NCBI GenBank assembly: GCA_964549615.1
Contig: CAZJVP010000090.1
Location: 17,418 to 81,417 of the forward strand
Origin: CAYVLA01 sp964549615 [NCBI: uncultured Thermococci archaeon]
Lineage (GTDB): Archaea > CAYQAE01 > CAYVLA01
DNA length: 64,000 nt
Reading direction: 5' to 3'
Under the pieces are notes generated by a model. That model was given only the letters and a program-made list of their open reading frames with translations, made no database searches and was not told the origin of the DNA. The translations under genes were made by a program, and so were the position numbers. Below, in pieces: positions 16,426-25,311 of this stretch (positions are counted from its first letter, which is position 1; every line of letters starts with the position of its first letter).

Positions 16426-17595
16426 ATGGCGATGGAAAAACGCAAGGAAGGCGAAGGGCAACCTGAAACGACCACCACGAAGTATGAGATTTACGCTCAG
16501 ATCGAAACCGACGGGGTCGTTGAGAAGCCCGATGTCATAGGCGCCATCTTCGGCCAAACGGAAGGCCTTCTCGGGGACGACCTGGACCTCAGGGAGCTCC
16601 TCAAGACTGGGCGCATCGGGAGGATAGAGGCGGAAATAACCTCAAGGGGCGGGAAGTCGACGGGCATCATACGACTGCCCAGCAGCTTGGACAAGATAGA
16701 AACTGCAATACTGGCGGCGTCCCTCGAAACCGTGGACAGGGTTGGCCCGTGCGAGGCCCGGATAAACGTCCTTCGCATCGAGGACGTGAGGGCCGCCAAG
16801 AGGAGGGTGCTCGTGGAACGTGCCAAGGCGATACTGAGCAACCTCTTCGAGGACGTTGCGATAGACACCAGCGAGATCAGCAGCGAGATAAAGCAATCCT
16901 TCAAGGTCGGGGAGATCACCAAGTATGGACCTGAGAACCTTCCCGCTGGGCCGAGCGTGGAGGAGTCGGACTCGCTCATAATTGTGGAGGGAAGGGCAGA
17001 CGTCCTAAACCTTCTGAAGAGCGGGATCAAGAACTGCATCGCGGTCGAGGGCACCAACATACCGAAGACGGTCGCGGAGCTTTCCAAGAAGAAGACCACG
17101 ATAGCCTTCGTAGACGGGGACAGGGGAGGCGAGCTGATCCTGAGGGAGCTATTGCAGGTCGGCCACGTTGACTACATCGCACAGGCCCCGCCGGGCAAGA
17201 GCGTCGAGGACATGACGCGCAAGGAGATAATCACCGCCCTGAAGAACAGGATCACCGTCGACCAGTATATGTCCCAGCGGGAGAAGAAGAGGATTGATCA
17301 GAGCCCGGAGATGCAGAAGTTCAGGGAACTGCTCCGGTCGATTCAAGGGACCAGGAAGTCCAAGCTTCTGGACGGCGAGCTGAACCCGATCGGAGAGGTG
17401 GACGTCTCGAACCTGATTGACAGCTTCAAGGGTTCGCAGGGAGTGGTCGCGGTGGTGTTGGATGGGATCATCACGCAGAGGCTCATAGATGTGGCTGCGG
17501 ATGCCAACGTTCGCTACCTGGTCGGGGTCAAGATCGGCAACGTGACGAAGAAGCCGCCCAACCTGAGGATCCTGTCCCAGCGGGACCTTTCCTAG
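16426..17595 (+). CDS. dnaG: Archaeal DnaG-type primase / exosome component
   Basis: This protein has 389 residues from ATG 16426; a GTG nine bases upstream is an alternative. The TOPRIM domain is marked by IIVEGRADVLNLL (Glu188) and AFVDGDRGGE (Asp230, Asp232). The flanking N-terminal KYEIYAQIETDGVVEKPDVIGAIFGQTEGLLG and C-terminal parts are those of archaeal DnaG. In archaea this protein can make short RNA primers and also binds the Csl4 exosome. Length is normal and all metal-binding acidic residues are present. Ribosomal protein L10e follows on the same strand with its own TATA box. Confidence 0.95.
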   Translation: MAMEKRKEGEGQPETTTTKYEIYAQIETDGVVEKPDVIGAIFGQTEGLLGDDLDLRELLKTGRIGRIEAEITSRGGKSTGIIRLPSSLDKIETAILAASLETVDRVGPCEARINVLRIEDVRAAKRRVLVERAKAILSNLFEDVAIDTSEISSEIKQSFKVGEITKYGPENLPAGPSVEESDSLIIVEGRADVLNLLKSGIKNCIAVEGTNIPKTVAELSKKKTTIAFVDGDRGGELILRELLQVGHVDYIAQAPPGKSVEDMTRKEIITALKNRITVDQYMSQREKKRIDQSPEMQKFRELLRSIQGTRKSKLLDGELNPIGEVDVSNLIDSFKGSQGVVAVVLDGIITQRLIDVAADANVRYLVGVKIGNVTKKPPNLRILSQRDLS

Positions 17596-17643
17596 GTTCC
17601 TGAGGCGCGCCGGGAGCGGGAAAGCCGGCTGAACCGCTGAAAA

Positions 17644-17651
17644 TATTTATA
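17644..17651 (+). promoter_or_regulatory. TATA box of the L10e gene
   Basis: ATTTATAA inside AAAATATTTATAATG is the cleanest archaeal TATA box in the window. It predicts a start near 17672 and a leader of about 65 bases, longer than for most genes here. Confidence 0.75.
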
Positions 17652-17737
17652 ATGCGCGGTGGGCTATTTGCTGCAGGGGCCGCTGCTGCTGGAGCTACAA
17701 TCCGCGATTCCGGCCGGCGGCATCCGGGTTGATTCTC

Positions 17738-18442
17738 ATGCCCATGAGGCCATTCAGGTGTTATCGCAGGCTCGAGCCTAGGCCGTATGCCAGACGGGAT
17801 TTCGTCAAGGGGGTGCCTGGCTCCAAGATCGTGACCTTCGACATGGGAGGAAGGATCGAGAAGTTTCCGGTTAAGGTCACGCTGTACGCGGCTGAAGGCG
17901 TGCAGATTCGCCATAATGCGCTCGAGGCCTCCAGAGTCATGGCGAACAGGTATCTTCTCAAGGCTCTCGGGAAGTACGACTATCATCTCAAGGTTCAAAC
18001 AGTGCCTCACCACATCCTAAGGGAGAACGCCATGGCAACCGGCGCGGGGGCCGACAGGTATCAGACCGGCATGCGCGAATCCTTCGGGCGGCCCATTGGC
18101 TACGCCGCGCGGGTCAAGCGGGGACAGCCGATCATGACGGTATGGGTGTACTCCGGAAGGGAAAAGGAAGCCCGGGAAGCACTGCGCAGGGCGAAGATGA
18201 AGCTCCCAATGAAGTGCCGCATGGGGGTCGAGTACGTCCAGGTCGACACTTCGAGGCTGGCGAGGATAGCCGAGCTGGAGCGCTTGGAGAGCGAGCGGGA
18301 GGCCAGGCGGGCTGCCGAGGAGGCGGCAAAGGCAGAGGCCGCTGCGAAGATGGCCGTTGAGGCGGCAGAGGGCGGAAAGGTCGAGGAAAACAAGGAGGCC
18401 GAGGCGGGGAAACGCGCGAGAGCGTCCAAGGAAGAAGCCTAG
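17738..18442 (+). CDS. rpl10e: Ribosomal protein L10e (uL16 family)
   Basis: About 234 residues from ATG 17738. MRPFRCYRRLEPRPYARRDFVKGVPG is the archaeal/eukaryotic L10e N-terminus, and the body matches the family through MKCRMGVEYVQVD. L10e sits near the peptidyl-transferase centre of the 50S subunit. Past about residue 170 the chain has an unusual Ala/Glu/Lys-rich extension of 60 residues (AARRAAEEAAKAEAAAKMA-like), predicted to be a charged helix or disordered; typical archaeal L10e ends soon after the conserved core. It converges with 2-phosphoglycerate kinase, overlapping by four bases at the stops. Confidence 0.95.
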   Translation: MPMRPFRCYRRLEPRPYARRDFVKGVPGSKIVTFDMGGRIEKFPVKVTLYAAEGVQIRHNALEASRVMANRYLLKALGKYDYHLKVQTVPHHILRENAMATGAGADRYQTGMRESFGRPIGYAARVKRGQPIMTVWVYSGREKEAREALRRAKMKLPMKCRMGVEYVQVDTSRLARIAELERLESEREARRAAEEAAKAEAAAKMAVEAAEGGKVEENKEAEAGKRARASKEEA

Positions 18443-19368
18443 GGAGCCGGGCTTGAGTTCTGCTTCTTGAAAACGATCTGCCTAGCCCTTTTCATGACCT
18501 CCTCAAACACCGCCGCCACGGTCTGCTCCACGGTAATGCTTTCGATGATGATGGTTCCCTCCTCCTTTGCCCTAGAGATGAGGTACTCCTGTATCGTCCT
18601 TATCTTGGGGAACTCGTCAAGATAGCTCTGCACCGGCCTCTTGGTCACGAGCGATTCCGAGCGCATGAACATCCTACTGCGGTGCTGCTCCTCGTCGCTA
18701 GCAGTTAGCACAACCAACACCACGTTGGGTCTATCCATTATCTCGCGCCTGAGGAAGCCTGGGACGAGGTGGACGCCTTCCAGGATCAGGCTCAAACCCT
18801 CCCTCAGCGCCCTCTCTATGACCGCCTCCACCCCCACCAGCACGTACTTGGCGTGCTCCTCAAACCCTGTTATGGTTCGGTCCTCCCCAGGCGCAATGGG
18901 CGTCCTTATTGCCTTCCAGGCCGTGTAGGAAGAAAGGTGCAGGGTGGGCATTAGCTCCGGCGAGATGATCTTTCTCATGACCTCCCTGACGGCATCGGTG
19001 CCTATGACGTGCATGATGCCGAGCCGCGCGGCCAACTGGGCGGCCGTCGTCGATTTCCCGACGCCGGTCGCGCCGCTGATGAGGATCACCATGGGCTCGC
19101 GCCCGTGCTGCACCTGCCTCCAGGTGATGTATCTCTCCGCCCCCTCCTCCCCTACCAAGGCCAGGATGTTCTGTCGCGCTAGCTCCCTGATCTCGGTCCT
19201 TCTCACCCGGGTCCGCCCCTCGCTGATCAGGTGCGCCTCTATGTTTCTGGCGATTCTGTTAGCCGCTTCCGGATCTATGCCGGCGGCGGTGAGCGATTGG
19301 GCGAGGATTCCCTTAGAGAAAGGAGCTACATGTCCTGCCGATTCGACGAGTATGATAGGGGTTCCCAA
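18439..19368 (-). CDS. 2-phosphoglycerate kinase with ATP-cone
   Basis: This protein has 309 residues from a TTG start preceded by GAGGA. The first 90 residues are an ATP-cone (PFSKGILAQSLTAAGIDPEAANRIARNIE). The kinase part has P-loop LISGATGVGKSTTAAQLA and LILEGVHLVPGFLR. The enzyme makes 2,3-diphosphoglycerate from 2-phosphoglycerate, the first step to cyclic 2,3-diphosphoglycerate, known as a thermoprotectant and phosphate store in some methanogens. No cyclic-diphosphoglycerate synthetase is in the window. It lies directly downstream of phosphoglycerate kinase on the same strand, 75 bases away, so the two may be co-expressed. Confidence 0.92.
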   Translation of the reverse strand: MGTPIILVESAGHVAPFSKGILAQSLTAAGIDPEAANRIARNIEAHLISEGRTRVRRTEIRELARQNILALVGEEGAERYITWRQVQHGREPMVILISGATGVGKSTTAAQLAARLGIMHVIGTDAVREVMRKIISPELMPTLHLSSYTAWKAIRTPIAPGEDRTITGFEEHAKYVLVGVEAVIERALREGLSLILEGVHLVPGFLRREIMDRPNVVLVVLTASDEEQHRSRMFMRSESLVTKRPVQSYLDEFPKIRTIQEYLISRAKEEGTIIIESITVEQTVAAVFEEVMKRARQIVFKKQNSSPAP

Positions 19369-19443
19369 GTTACATCCTCTTGGCCGGTAGGCGCAGGACC
19401 GTACGTATCTGCTTGCGGGAATATAAAGGGTTGGGTCCCTGAC

Positions 19444-20652
19444 CTAGACCCTCATTGCGTCGATGGCGGGCATCGGCTCCCCGCCAAGGTAACTGATCAG
19501 GGCCCCGCCAGCGAGGCTCACGTAGGAGAACTGTTCGTACGTGAAGCCAAGCTTTTGTATCGAATCCACCGTGCTGCCGCCGCCCAGCAGGGAGAATGCC
19601 TTCGACTTTGTCATCGCCGCGTATATCTCCTTCGTGCCCAGGTTGAACTGGGGGTCCTCGTACACCCCCGCCGGCCCGTTCATCACGATCGTCTTCGCCT
19701 TCATTATCAAGTCGGTGTAGAGCTTTATCGTCTTTGACCCAATGTCGAATATCTCCAGATCGGTCGGAAGGCTCGATACATCGATGTCCACCCTCTTGCC
19801 TTCCCTTGAGGCCGCCACGTCGACAGGCGTCACGATCTTCTTGCCGTGTCCTGCAATCAGATCCTTGGCCTTTGGGACGAAGCCCAGGAAGCCCTTTGCG
19901 GCGAAGAACTTCTGATCCTTTGGGCCGGTGTCGACTCCTTTGGCAAGGAGGAATATCCTGCCTATCACGCCGCACGTCAAGACGGTGTCTATGCTGCCCC
20001 TCTCAAGCCCGTGCGCCATCACCTTGAATGCCTCGTCAGGCTTCAGGCCTCCCAGGATGTAAAGGCAAGGCTTCTCGGGGTTCTCCATTGCCTTTGACAG
20101 GGACGAGATCTCTCTCTCCATCGTCCTTCCCAGAGCCTTAGGAAGCTTGACGGCAAAGCCCACGAGCGATGCTTGCGACCTGTGAGCGGCGGAGAAGGCG
20201 TCGTTGACGAAGAGGTCGATCAACGGGGAGAGCTTCCTCACCAGGAAGCTCTCGGCGTGCTGCTCGGGAGTCCGATTGAGCGTCTCCTCCGCAAGGAACC
20301 TGACGTTCTCCAGCAGGAGGATCTCGCCGCTCTTGAGTTCGTTGATCGCCTTCCTTGCGGCGGGCCCGAACACATCGTCTATGAACTTCACCTTCCTGCC
20401 GGTACATTCCGAGAGCAGCTTGGCATGGTGCTGCAGGGAAGTGAAGTCCTCATCGCCCGCCCTGCCCTGGTGGGCCATCACCACGGTCTTCGCGCCCTTC
20501 TTGGAGAGTTCCTTCAGCGTCTCTGCTGCCGCCTGTATCCGCTCGCTCATCTGAGGAACGCCCTCATCATCAAGGGTCGTGTTGATGTCGATTCTCACAA
20601 GCACCGTCTTCTTGGAGACATCGTAGTCATCGAGGGTCTTGAATCCTTTCAA
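19444..20652 (-). CDS. pgk: Phosphoglycerate kinase
   Basis: This protein has 402 residues from TTG 20652, with AGGTGG upstream. VLVRIDINTTLD, VVMAHQGRAG, LLLENVRF and VNDAFSAAHR are conserved N-domain substrate-binding motifs; the nucleotide-binding SLLGGGSTVDSIQKLG is near the C-terminus. The sequence follows archaeal PGKs, with D-I-N in place of the bacterial D-x-N spacing near the start. It interconverts 1,3-bisphosphoglycerate and 3-phosphoglycerate in the cytosol. It is the upstream partner of 2-phosphoglycerate kinase. A TATA-like CTAATTTTG (about 20677-20686) lies just upstream, back to back with the promoter of the next gene. Confidence 0.95.
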   Translation of the reverse strand: MKGFKTLDDYDVSKKTVLVRIDINTTLDDEGVPQMSERIQAAAETLKELSKKGAKTVVMAHQGRAGDEDFTSLQHHAKLLSECTGRKVKFIDDVFGPAARKAINELKSGEILLLENVRFLAEETLNRTPEQHAESFLVRKLSPLIDLFVNDAFSAAHRSQASLVGFAVKLPKALGRTMEREISSLSKAMENPEKPCLYILGGLKPDEAFKVMAHGLERGSIDTVLTCGVIGRIFLLAKGVDTGPKDQKFFAAKGFLGFVPKAKDLIAGHGKKIVTPVDVAASREGKRVDIDVSSLPTDLEIFDIGSKTIKLYTDLIMKAKTIVMNGPAGVYEDPQFNLGTKEIYAAMTKSKAFSLLGGGSTVDSIQKLGFTYEQFSYVSLAGGALISYLGGEPMPAIDAMRV

Positions 20653-20719
20653 GCCAATCCACCTTGCCGCTGGACGCCCAAAATTAGCTGTTGGAGAGGA
20701 CGAGTTGGGCGCTCGAATT

Positions 20720-20733
20720 ACATATAAATAGTT
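20720..20733 (+). promoter_or_regulatory. TATA box for phosphodiesterase/PolD operon
   Basis: ACATATAAATAGTT lies about 27 bases before ATG 20754, so transcription should begin almost at the start codon. Confidence 0.7.
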
Positions 20734-20753
20734 TGCAGGTCGGGCCGGTCGAG

Positions 20754-21251
20754 ATGATGGTGGGCCTGATCAGCGACACCCACGACAACCTCCCGATGGT
20801 CGACAAGGCGCTGCGCCTCTTCAAGAGCGAAGGGGTGGAATGCGTGCTTCATGCCGGGGATTGGGTTGCTCCTTTCACGGCGAAGAAGTTCGGCCAGTAC
20901 GCGGGAAAGCTCTTCGGAAGCTACGGCAACAACGATGGAGAGGTTCTCGGGCTCTCGAAGGTCTTCAGGGAAATGGATGCCGTGGTCAGAGGGGAGCTCA
21001 CGGAGCTTGAGCTTGACGGCGATCGGGTGGCCGTCATACATGGAACCTACCCGGCCCTCGTGGATGCCGTGGTTGGCTCCGGGAGATTCTCCACGGTGGT
21101 ATCCGGGCACTCCCACATGCCTGTCATCGAGAGAAAGGGCGACGTGCTGTGGGTCAACCCAGGGGAGGCATGTGGCTACCTCTACGGCCGCCCAACGGTC
21201 GCGTTGCTGGATACGGCTGATCGCAAAGCGAAGATTTGCGACCTGCAATGA
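20754..21251 (+). CDS. YfcE/MJ0936-type metallophosphoesterase
   Basis: About 165 residues. MMVGLISDTHDNLPMV, VLHAGDWV, GSYGNNDGE, VIHGTYPA and VSGHSHMP give the full metal-ligand set of the calcineurin-like phosphoesterases of the YfcE/MJ0936 type, which cleave phosphodiester substrates. One change is visible: GNNDGE in place of the usual GNCD. The TATA box places the start at ATG 20754 or 20757, although the frame is open further back. It is followed after 28 bases by the PolD small subunit, also of the metallophosphoesterase fold. The cellular substrate is not established. Confidence 0.88.
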   Translation: MMVGLISDTHDNLPMVDKALRLFKSEGVECVLHAGDWVAPFTAKKFGQYAGKLFGSYGNNDGEVLGLSKVFREMDAVVRGELTELELDGDRVAVIHGTYPALVDAVVGSGRFSTVVSGHSHMPVIERKGDVLWVNPGEACGYLYGRPTVALLDTADRKAKICDLQ

Positions 21252-21279
21252 GGCTCCGGTCTGTTCGTGGCGGGGCACC

Positions 21280-22644
21280 ATGGAGAAAAAGGAGATAGTG
21301 AACAAGTTCCTGGATAAGGGGATACTCCTCCAGCCAGAGGCCCTTGAGAAGGCCTTGAGGCTGCCGCCCGAAGTATTGGACGGCGTAATCTCGGATCTCG
21401 TAGCACGCGGGATCGAGGTTGCGCGGGAGGCGGACTTGGAGCCAACCATGCTGCCCAGGCCCGAAGCCTCGGCGGCCGAGATCGAGATCCTCCAGGAGGT
21501 CAGTGGAACCTACTCTGATTCACGGATAGACTACCTGAAGCACTTCCAGAATAGATTCGATCGACTGGCGTCCTTGGTGAGGAAAAGATCCGGCTTCGAG
21601 GCGAGCCGAAGCATCGCCGAGATCAGATCGGGCGGTCCCGGGAGCGTGACCACCGTAGGGATGATATGCGACCGAGCTTTCACGTCGGCTGGACACATGG
21701 CCCTCATGGTGGAGGACGGCACGGGCCGCATGAGGGTGCTTGTACCGAGTAACCAGCCTGCGATGCAGACGGCCAGGACCCTGGTGCTGGATGAGGTGAT
21801 CGGGATCAAGGGAAGCTATGAGCCGGGAAAGAAGATCCTTGTTGCGAGGGAGATAACATCGCCAGATATCGAAGAACAGAACGGGCCCCTAGCCGCGCAA
21901 AGGGTCTACGCCGTCTTCTTGTCCGACATCCACTTTGGCAGCGAGGACTTCATGTCCGAGGCATTTTCCGCATTCGTGAACTGGCTGGCCGGGGGCTCCG
22001 CCGACGCCGATCTCAGGCAGATTGCCGCGTTGACCCGCTACGTGGTCATCTGCGGCGACCTCATCCAAGGGGGTTCGGATATTCTGGACAAGTACGCGCG
22101 TTTGGCCTCCGTCCTCCGTGCAATACCGCAAAACGTCCTGATACTGGCAATACCCGGGGAGCAGGATGCCGCGGGCATGCTCGAGCCGCAACAAGGATTC
22201 CTCGAGGAAGCACTGAAGGCCTTCTCGGGGCTCAAGAACTTCCGCCACGCGAGCAACCCGTGTATGGCCCGTCTTGCCGGGGTGCCGGTGTTGCTCTACC
22301 ACGGAAGATCGCTGGAGGACTGGGCATCGGCCCTGGGGATCCACCAGCCGTGTGAGCTGCTGAGGCAGATGATGGTGAAGAGGCACATGGCCCCGATTTA
22401 TGGATCAGCGGTGCCGCTGGCACCCGTGGGTAGGGATCCCTTCCTGATCGGGGAGGTCCCCCGCATCTTTCAGGCGGGCCACACACATAGGAAATGCTCA
22501 TCGAGTTACAAGGGAGTTCTGCTCCTCAGCTCTCCTTCCTGGAAGGCGTCCGACAGGGAGGCGGGAGCCGGCACGGTGTACCTGGTGGATCTCTCCAACC
22601 TGGAAAGCAGGGAGATCAGTTTCGTCGGAGAACGGCGCTCGTGA
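21280..22644 (+). CDS. polB: DNA polymerase D small subunit (DP1)
   Basis: This protein has 454 residues from ATG 21280. An N-terminal helical part is followed by an OB-fold (SVTTVGMICDRAFTSAGHMALMVEDGTGRMRVLV) and a calcineurin-like phosphoesterase domain with SDIHFG (Asp216, His218), ICGD (Asp260), YHGRS (His341) and GHTH (His401, His403). In known DP1 the third block is PGNHD; here it reads PGEQD (Glu294, Gln295), replacing a metal-binding Asn and a catalytic His. The 3'-5' exonuclease may therefore be weak or altered. DP1 binds the large catalytic subunit DP2, which is not in this window. The 3' end overlaps the convergent HisRS gene by 29 bases. It is shorter than Pyrococcus DP1, mainly at the N-terminus. 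Confidence 0.93.
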   Translation: MEKKEIVNKFLDKGILLQPEALEKALRLPPEVLDGVISDLVARGIEVAREADLEPTMLPRPEASAAEIEILQEVSGTYSDSRIDYLKHFQNRFDRLASLVRKRSGFEASRSIAEIRSGGPGSVTTVGMICDRAFTSAGHMALMVEDGTGRMRVLVPSNQPAMQTARTLVLDEVIGIKGSYEPGKKILVAREITSPDIEEQNGPLAAQRVYAVFLSDIHFGSEDFMSEAFSAFVNWLAGGSADADLRQIAALTRYVVICGDLIQGGSDILDKYARLASVLRAIPQNVLILAIPGEQDAAGMLEPQQGFLEEALKAFSGLKNFRHASNPCMARLAGVPVLLYHGRSLEDWASALGIHQPCELLRQMMVKRHMAPIYGSAVPLAPVGRDPFLIGEVPRIFQAGHTHRKCSSSYKGVLLLSSPSWKASDREAGAGTVYLVDLSNLESREISFVGERRS

Positions 22645-23932
22645 TTTCCTCTACCTTCGCTCTCTCTTCTCTTCCGGTCGTCATGTCTCGAAGCGTTACC
22701 AGCCCTTCCTTGAGGTCCTGTCTGCCGACGATTATGGCGTACTTGTGGCCGGCCCTGTTTGCTGACTCTAGGCTTTTCCCAAGCTTCCTTCCCGTGACGT
22801 CCACCACAGCGGCCACCCCGGATCGTCTCAGGCGCGAAGCGATGGCCATCGCGTCGGGCATCTCTTCCTCCGATACCGGGCAGACACATGCAGTCGGAAC
22901 GAATGCCAAATCCTTAGGAAGAAGGCCCTTGGATTCGAGGGAGATTATAAGCCGCGCGGTGCCTCCGGCGCAACCGACCGCTGGGCAATCGCGGCCGTAT
23001 ATTCCGACGAGTCCATCGAACCTCCCGCCGCCGAAAACCGCTCCCAGATCCCTGTCCCCTGTGTCGAAGCACTCGAAGACGAAGCCGGTGTAGTAGTCGA
23101 GCCCCCTGACCAAGCTCAGATCGAAGACGATCCTGTCCAATCCCATCGATCTTTCAAGGATCCTGCCTATCCGCTCCATCCTATCGATGGCCGGACAGTT
23201 CTTGATCTTTGGGTGGCTCCTCAGGAGCTCGCAGACCTGGAATAACCCTCCCCTCACCGAACAGAACTCAAAGACCTCGTCAACCGCGGAAGTGCTCAGG
23301 CCCAGCTCCTTCAGCTGCCTGCGCATCTCATCCTGGGAGATCTTACCCTTCTTGTCCATAATCCTCAAGACCTCGGCTCTATCTATCCCTTGGTCCAATG
23401 TGCGCAGGAAAGCATCAAGGATCTGCCTGTCGTTGACCAAGATCTCGTAGCTCGACAACCCCAACGACTCCATGAGTCGACAGCCCAGCTCCACGACTTC
23501 CGCGTCAGCCGCAGGGTTCTGCGTCCCAAAAATCTCCACGTCCCACTGCTCCACGGATCGATATCGGCCATACTGCGGTTCATCGTAGCGCCATACGTTG
23601 GAGATCGCCGCAAGCCGGATCGGCTTGGGCCAGTCCGGGTTGCTCGCAACCATCCTTGCCATGCCCACTGTTAGATCGAAGCGCAGCGCGAGGCGTCGCC
23701 CACCCTTGTCCTCGAAGGCGTATATCTCCTTCTCTATCGCCGGACCTGCCTTCGCGAATATCGTCTCTATCTTCTCTATGTGCGTGGGCTCGACGAGGCT
23801 GTAGCCGAAGAGCCTCAGCATGCGCCTCAGCCTGTCGTACACGTAGTCCCTCTTTGCCATTGCCTCGGGAGTGATATCCCTCATTCCCCTTGGCGGTGTG
23901 AACTTGGCTTTTCTGTCCTTCTTCGTCGGCAC
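22616..23932 (-). CDS. hisS: Histidyl-tRNA synthetase
   Basis: This protein has 438 residues from GTG 23932. Motif 2 (ISNVWRYDEPQYGRYRSVEQWDVEIFG), the histidine-specific LDYYTGFVFE and GGRFDGLVG are all present, with a C-terminal anticodon-binding domain (FVPTACVCPV onward). It is a class II synthetase charging tRNA-His in the cytosol. Length is standard. Its 3' end overlaps that of the PolD gene in convergent orientation. Confidence 0.95.
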   Translation of the reverse strand: MPTKKDRKAKFTPPRGMRDITPEAMAKRDYVYDRLRRMLRLFGYSLVEPTHIEKIETIFAKAGPAIEKEIYAFEDKGGRRLALRFDLTVGMARMVASNPDWPKPIRLAAISNVWRYDEPQYGRYRSVEQWDVEIFGTQNPAADAEVVELGCRLMESLGLSSYEILVNDRQILDAFLRTLDQGIDRAEVLRIMDKKGKISQDEMRRQLKELGLSTSAVDEVFEFCSVRGGLFQVCELLRSHPKIKNCPAIDRMERIGRILERSMGLDRIVFDLSLVRGLDYYTGFVFECFDTGDRDLGAVFGGGRFDGLVGIYGRDCPAVGCAGGTARLIISLESKGLLPKDLAFVPTACVCPVSEEEMPDAMAIASRLRRSGVAAVVDVTGRKLGKSLESANRAGHKYAIIVGRQDLKEGLVTLRDMTTGREERAKVEEITSAVLRRN

Positions 23933-24045
23933 GCCCAGTCAACTCCAGGCAGAGGGCACGCAGCGATTAGGGAAGAGTCAACCGGCCCGTTTGATATCTG
24001 TTTCTCGCAACGGCCACGATCGGGGGTGACCGACGGCCGGGTTCA

Positions 24046-25257
24046 TCAGGGTCTGAACCACGAGATCTCGTAATAATCGTTCTCTCTTCCTTCGAGCTTT
24101 ATCTTTCTCGTCAGATAGTAGCTTATGTCGGTCTCCCTGTCGACCACGGCGATGAGGAGCCGCAAACCCTTCCTCTCGGCCTCCCTGAGCGCGCTGCCGA
24201 ACTCTAGCCCGCTCATGCGGAGGGTCTCGGGAATCGTGATGCACAAGAATGTGGGCTGGTTCTTGCCAGGCTCCTCAACCCCGTCTTTCGTTCTGTGGTA
24301 GAGGAGGAGATCGGCCCTCTCCGTCTCATCGTAGTCGTCCTTCGACATCCCGGGGACGCCGAGTATGAAGGTCTTCCGCACGCTCTGGGAGAGCCGAATG
24401 ATCCTGCCCCACTCGCTCATGAGCATGCTGTAGGATTTGGGGAAGACGTGCAGGATGTGCTTGGAATGCACCCACTTATCTTTTCCAGTGCCGGCCCCCG
24501 GGAAGTAGATCCTGAAATGCGCGCCGAACTTGAAGCCGGTCTTCACGATGTAACCTGACATCCTCCAGTCCTCGTAGACCTCCAAGAGATCCGCCATCCC
24601 CGGATGCCTGATCAAGGCGAATTCCAGCAAGGCCTGGCAGGATATCTGTTCGCCGCTTGAAGCATCCACGACCTTGACGGAGTTGGGGTACTGCCTTGCG
24701 AGGTGAAGGGTCTCGATGAGGTCAAGCGAGAGGTTCTTCCCCGCCTTTTCCTGCTTGTACTTGCCGAGCTGTCCGATCCAGCTCTCATAGTACAGCTTCT
24801 CCGCTGCGTCCTGATCGAAGATCATCGACATTTCGGCCTCGCGAAAGAAGTAGCAGGTGACTTGGGGGATTTCCGGCAGCCTAACTCTCTCGGTCGGGTA
24901 TGAGATCGATTCGGACTTTCGGCAGCTGAGCTTCTTGGGGGCCCTATCCATCTCGACCGGGTAGACCCCCCTGTCCCTCCAATCACGGTAGACGATATAC
25001 TTCGGCAGAATCTCCGGATCACGCCGTACCTCTTCGAGCAGGAGTTCGCCGAACGAGATCTCCCTTCCTGCCTCGATCAGCCTGAAGTTCCTGCGCTCAA
25101 TGAGGTACAGCACCTCTATGGGGGAGAGGCGACCCTTCTCGTCGCCGAAGTGCTTCTCCCTGAGCAGCGTGGCGCCCTCGCCGGGCTGAGGAACCGTCAC
25201 CCCCTTTGACCTGATGAGGATCGCTTCCGGCTCGCTCGCCTCGCACTCACCGCTCAT
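24046..25257 (-). CDS. endA: tRNA-splicing endonuclease, two-domain (alpha2) type
   Basis: This protein has 403 residues. It has two EndA-like repeats: a first around LPKYIVYRDWRDRGVYPVE that lacks the catalytic set, and a second (about 205-305) with GFKFGAHFRIY (Tyr251), KWVHSKHILHV (His264) and RKTFILGV (Lys295), the catalytic triad of archaeal intron endonucleases. This is the architecture of the homodimeric alpha2 enzymes typical of part of the Euryarchaeota, which cut bulge-helix-bulge introns. A C-terminal extension of about 90 residues follows the second triad. The promoter is shared with the divergent gene at 25312. Its presence implies intron-containing tRNAs elsewhere in the genome. 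Confidence 0.9.
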   Translation of the reverse strand: MSGECEASEPEAILIRSKGVTVPQPGEGATLLREKHFGDEKGRLSPIEVLYLIERRNFRLIEAGREISFGELLLEEVRRDPEILPKYIVYRDWRDRGVYPVEMDRAPKKLSCRKSESISYPTERVRLPEIPQVTCYFFREAEMSMIFDQDAAEKLYYESWIGQLGKYKQEKAGKNLSLDLIETLHLARQYPNSVKVVDASSGEQISCQALLEFALIRHPGMADLLEVYEDWRMSGYIVKTGFKFGAHFRIYFPGAGTGKDKWVHSKHILHVFPKSYSMLMSEWGRIIRLSQSVRKTFILGVPGMSKDDYDETERADLLLYHRTKDGVEEPGKNQPTFLCITIPETLRMSGLEFGSALREAERKGLRLLIAVVDRETDISYYLTRKIKLEGRENDYYEISWFRP

Positions 25258-25280
25258 AGTTCAGGCAAAAAATTTATGTT

Positions 25281-25290
25281 GCGCTTTAAA
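25281..25290. promoter_or_regulatory. Palindromic TATA element between endA and a divergent gene
   Basis: CTTTAAAG is its own reverse complement. Its centre lies about 29 bases before the endA ATG (25257) and 26 before TTG 25312, so it could serve both directions. A second A/T run (AAAAAATTTATG) lies at 25267-25278. Confidence 0.4.
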
Positions 25291-25311
25291 GATATCCCTT
25301 CGGGCTAAGCG

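Noticed and set aside
20851-21279. N-terminal extension of the PolD small subunit
   Set aside because: It overlaps the phosphodiesterase gene in another frame and is not protein-like.
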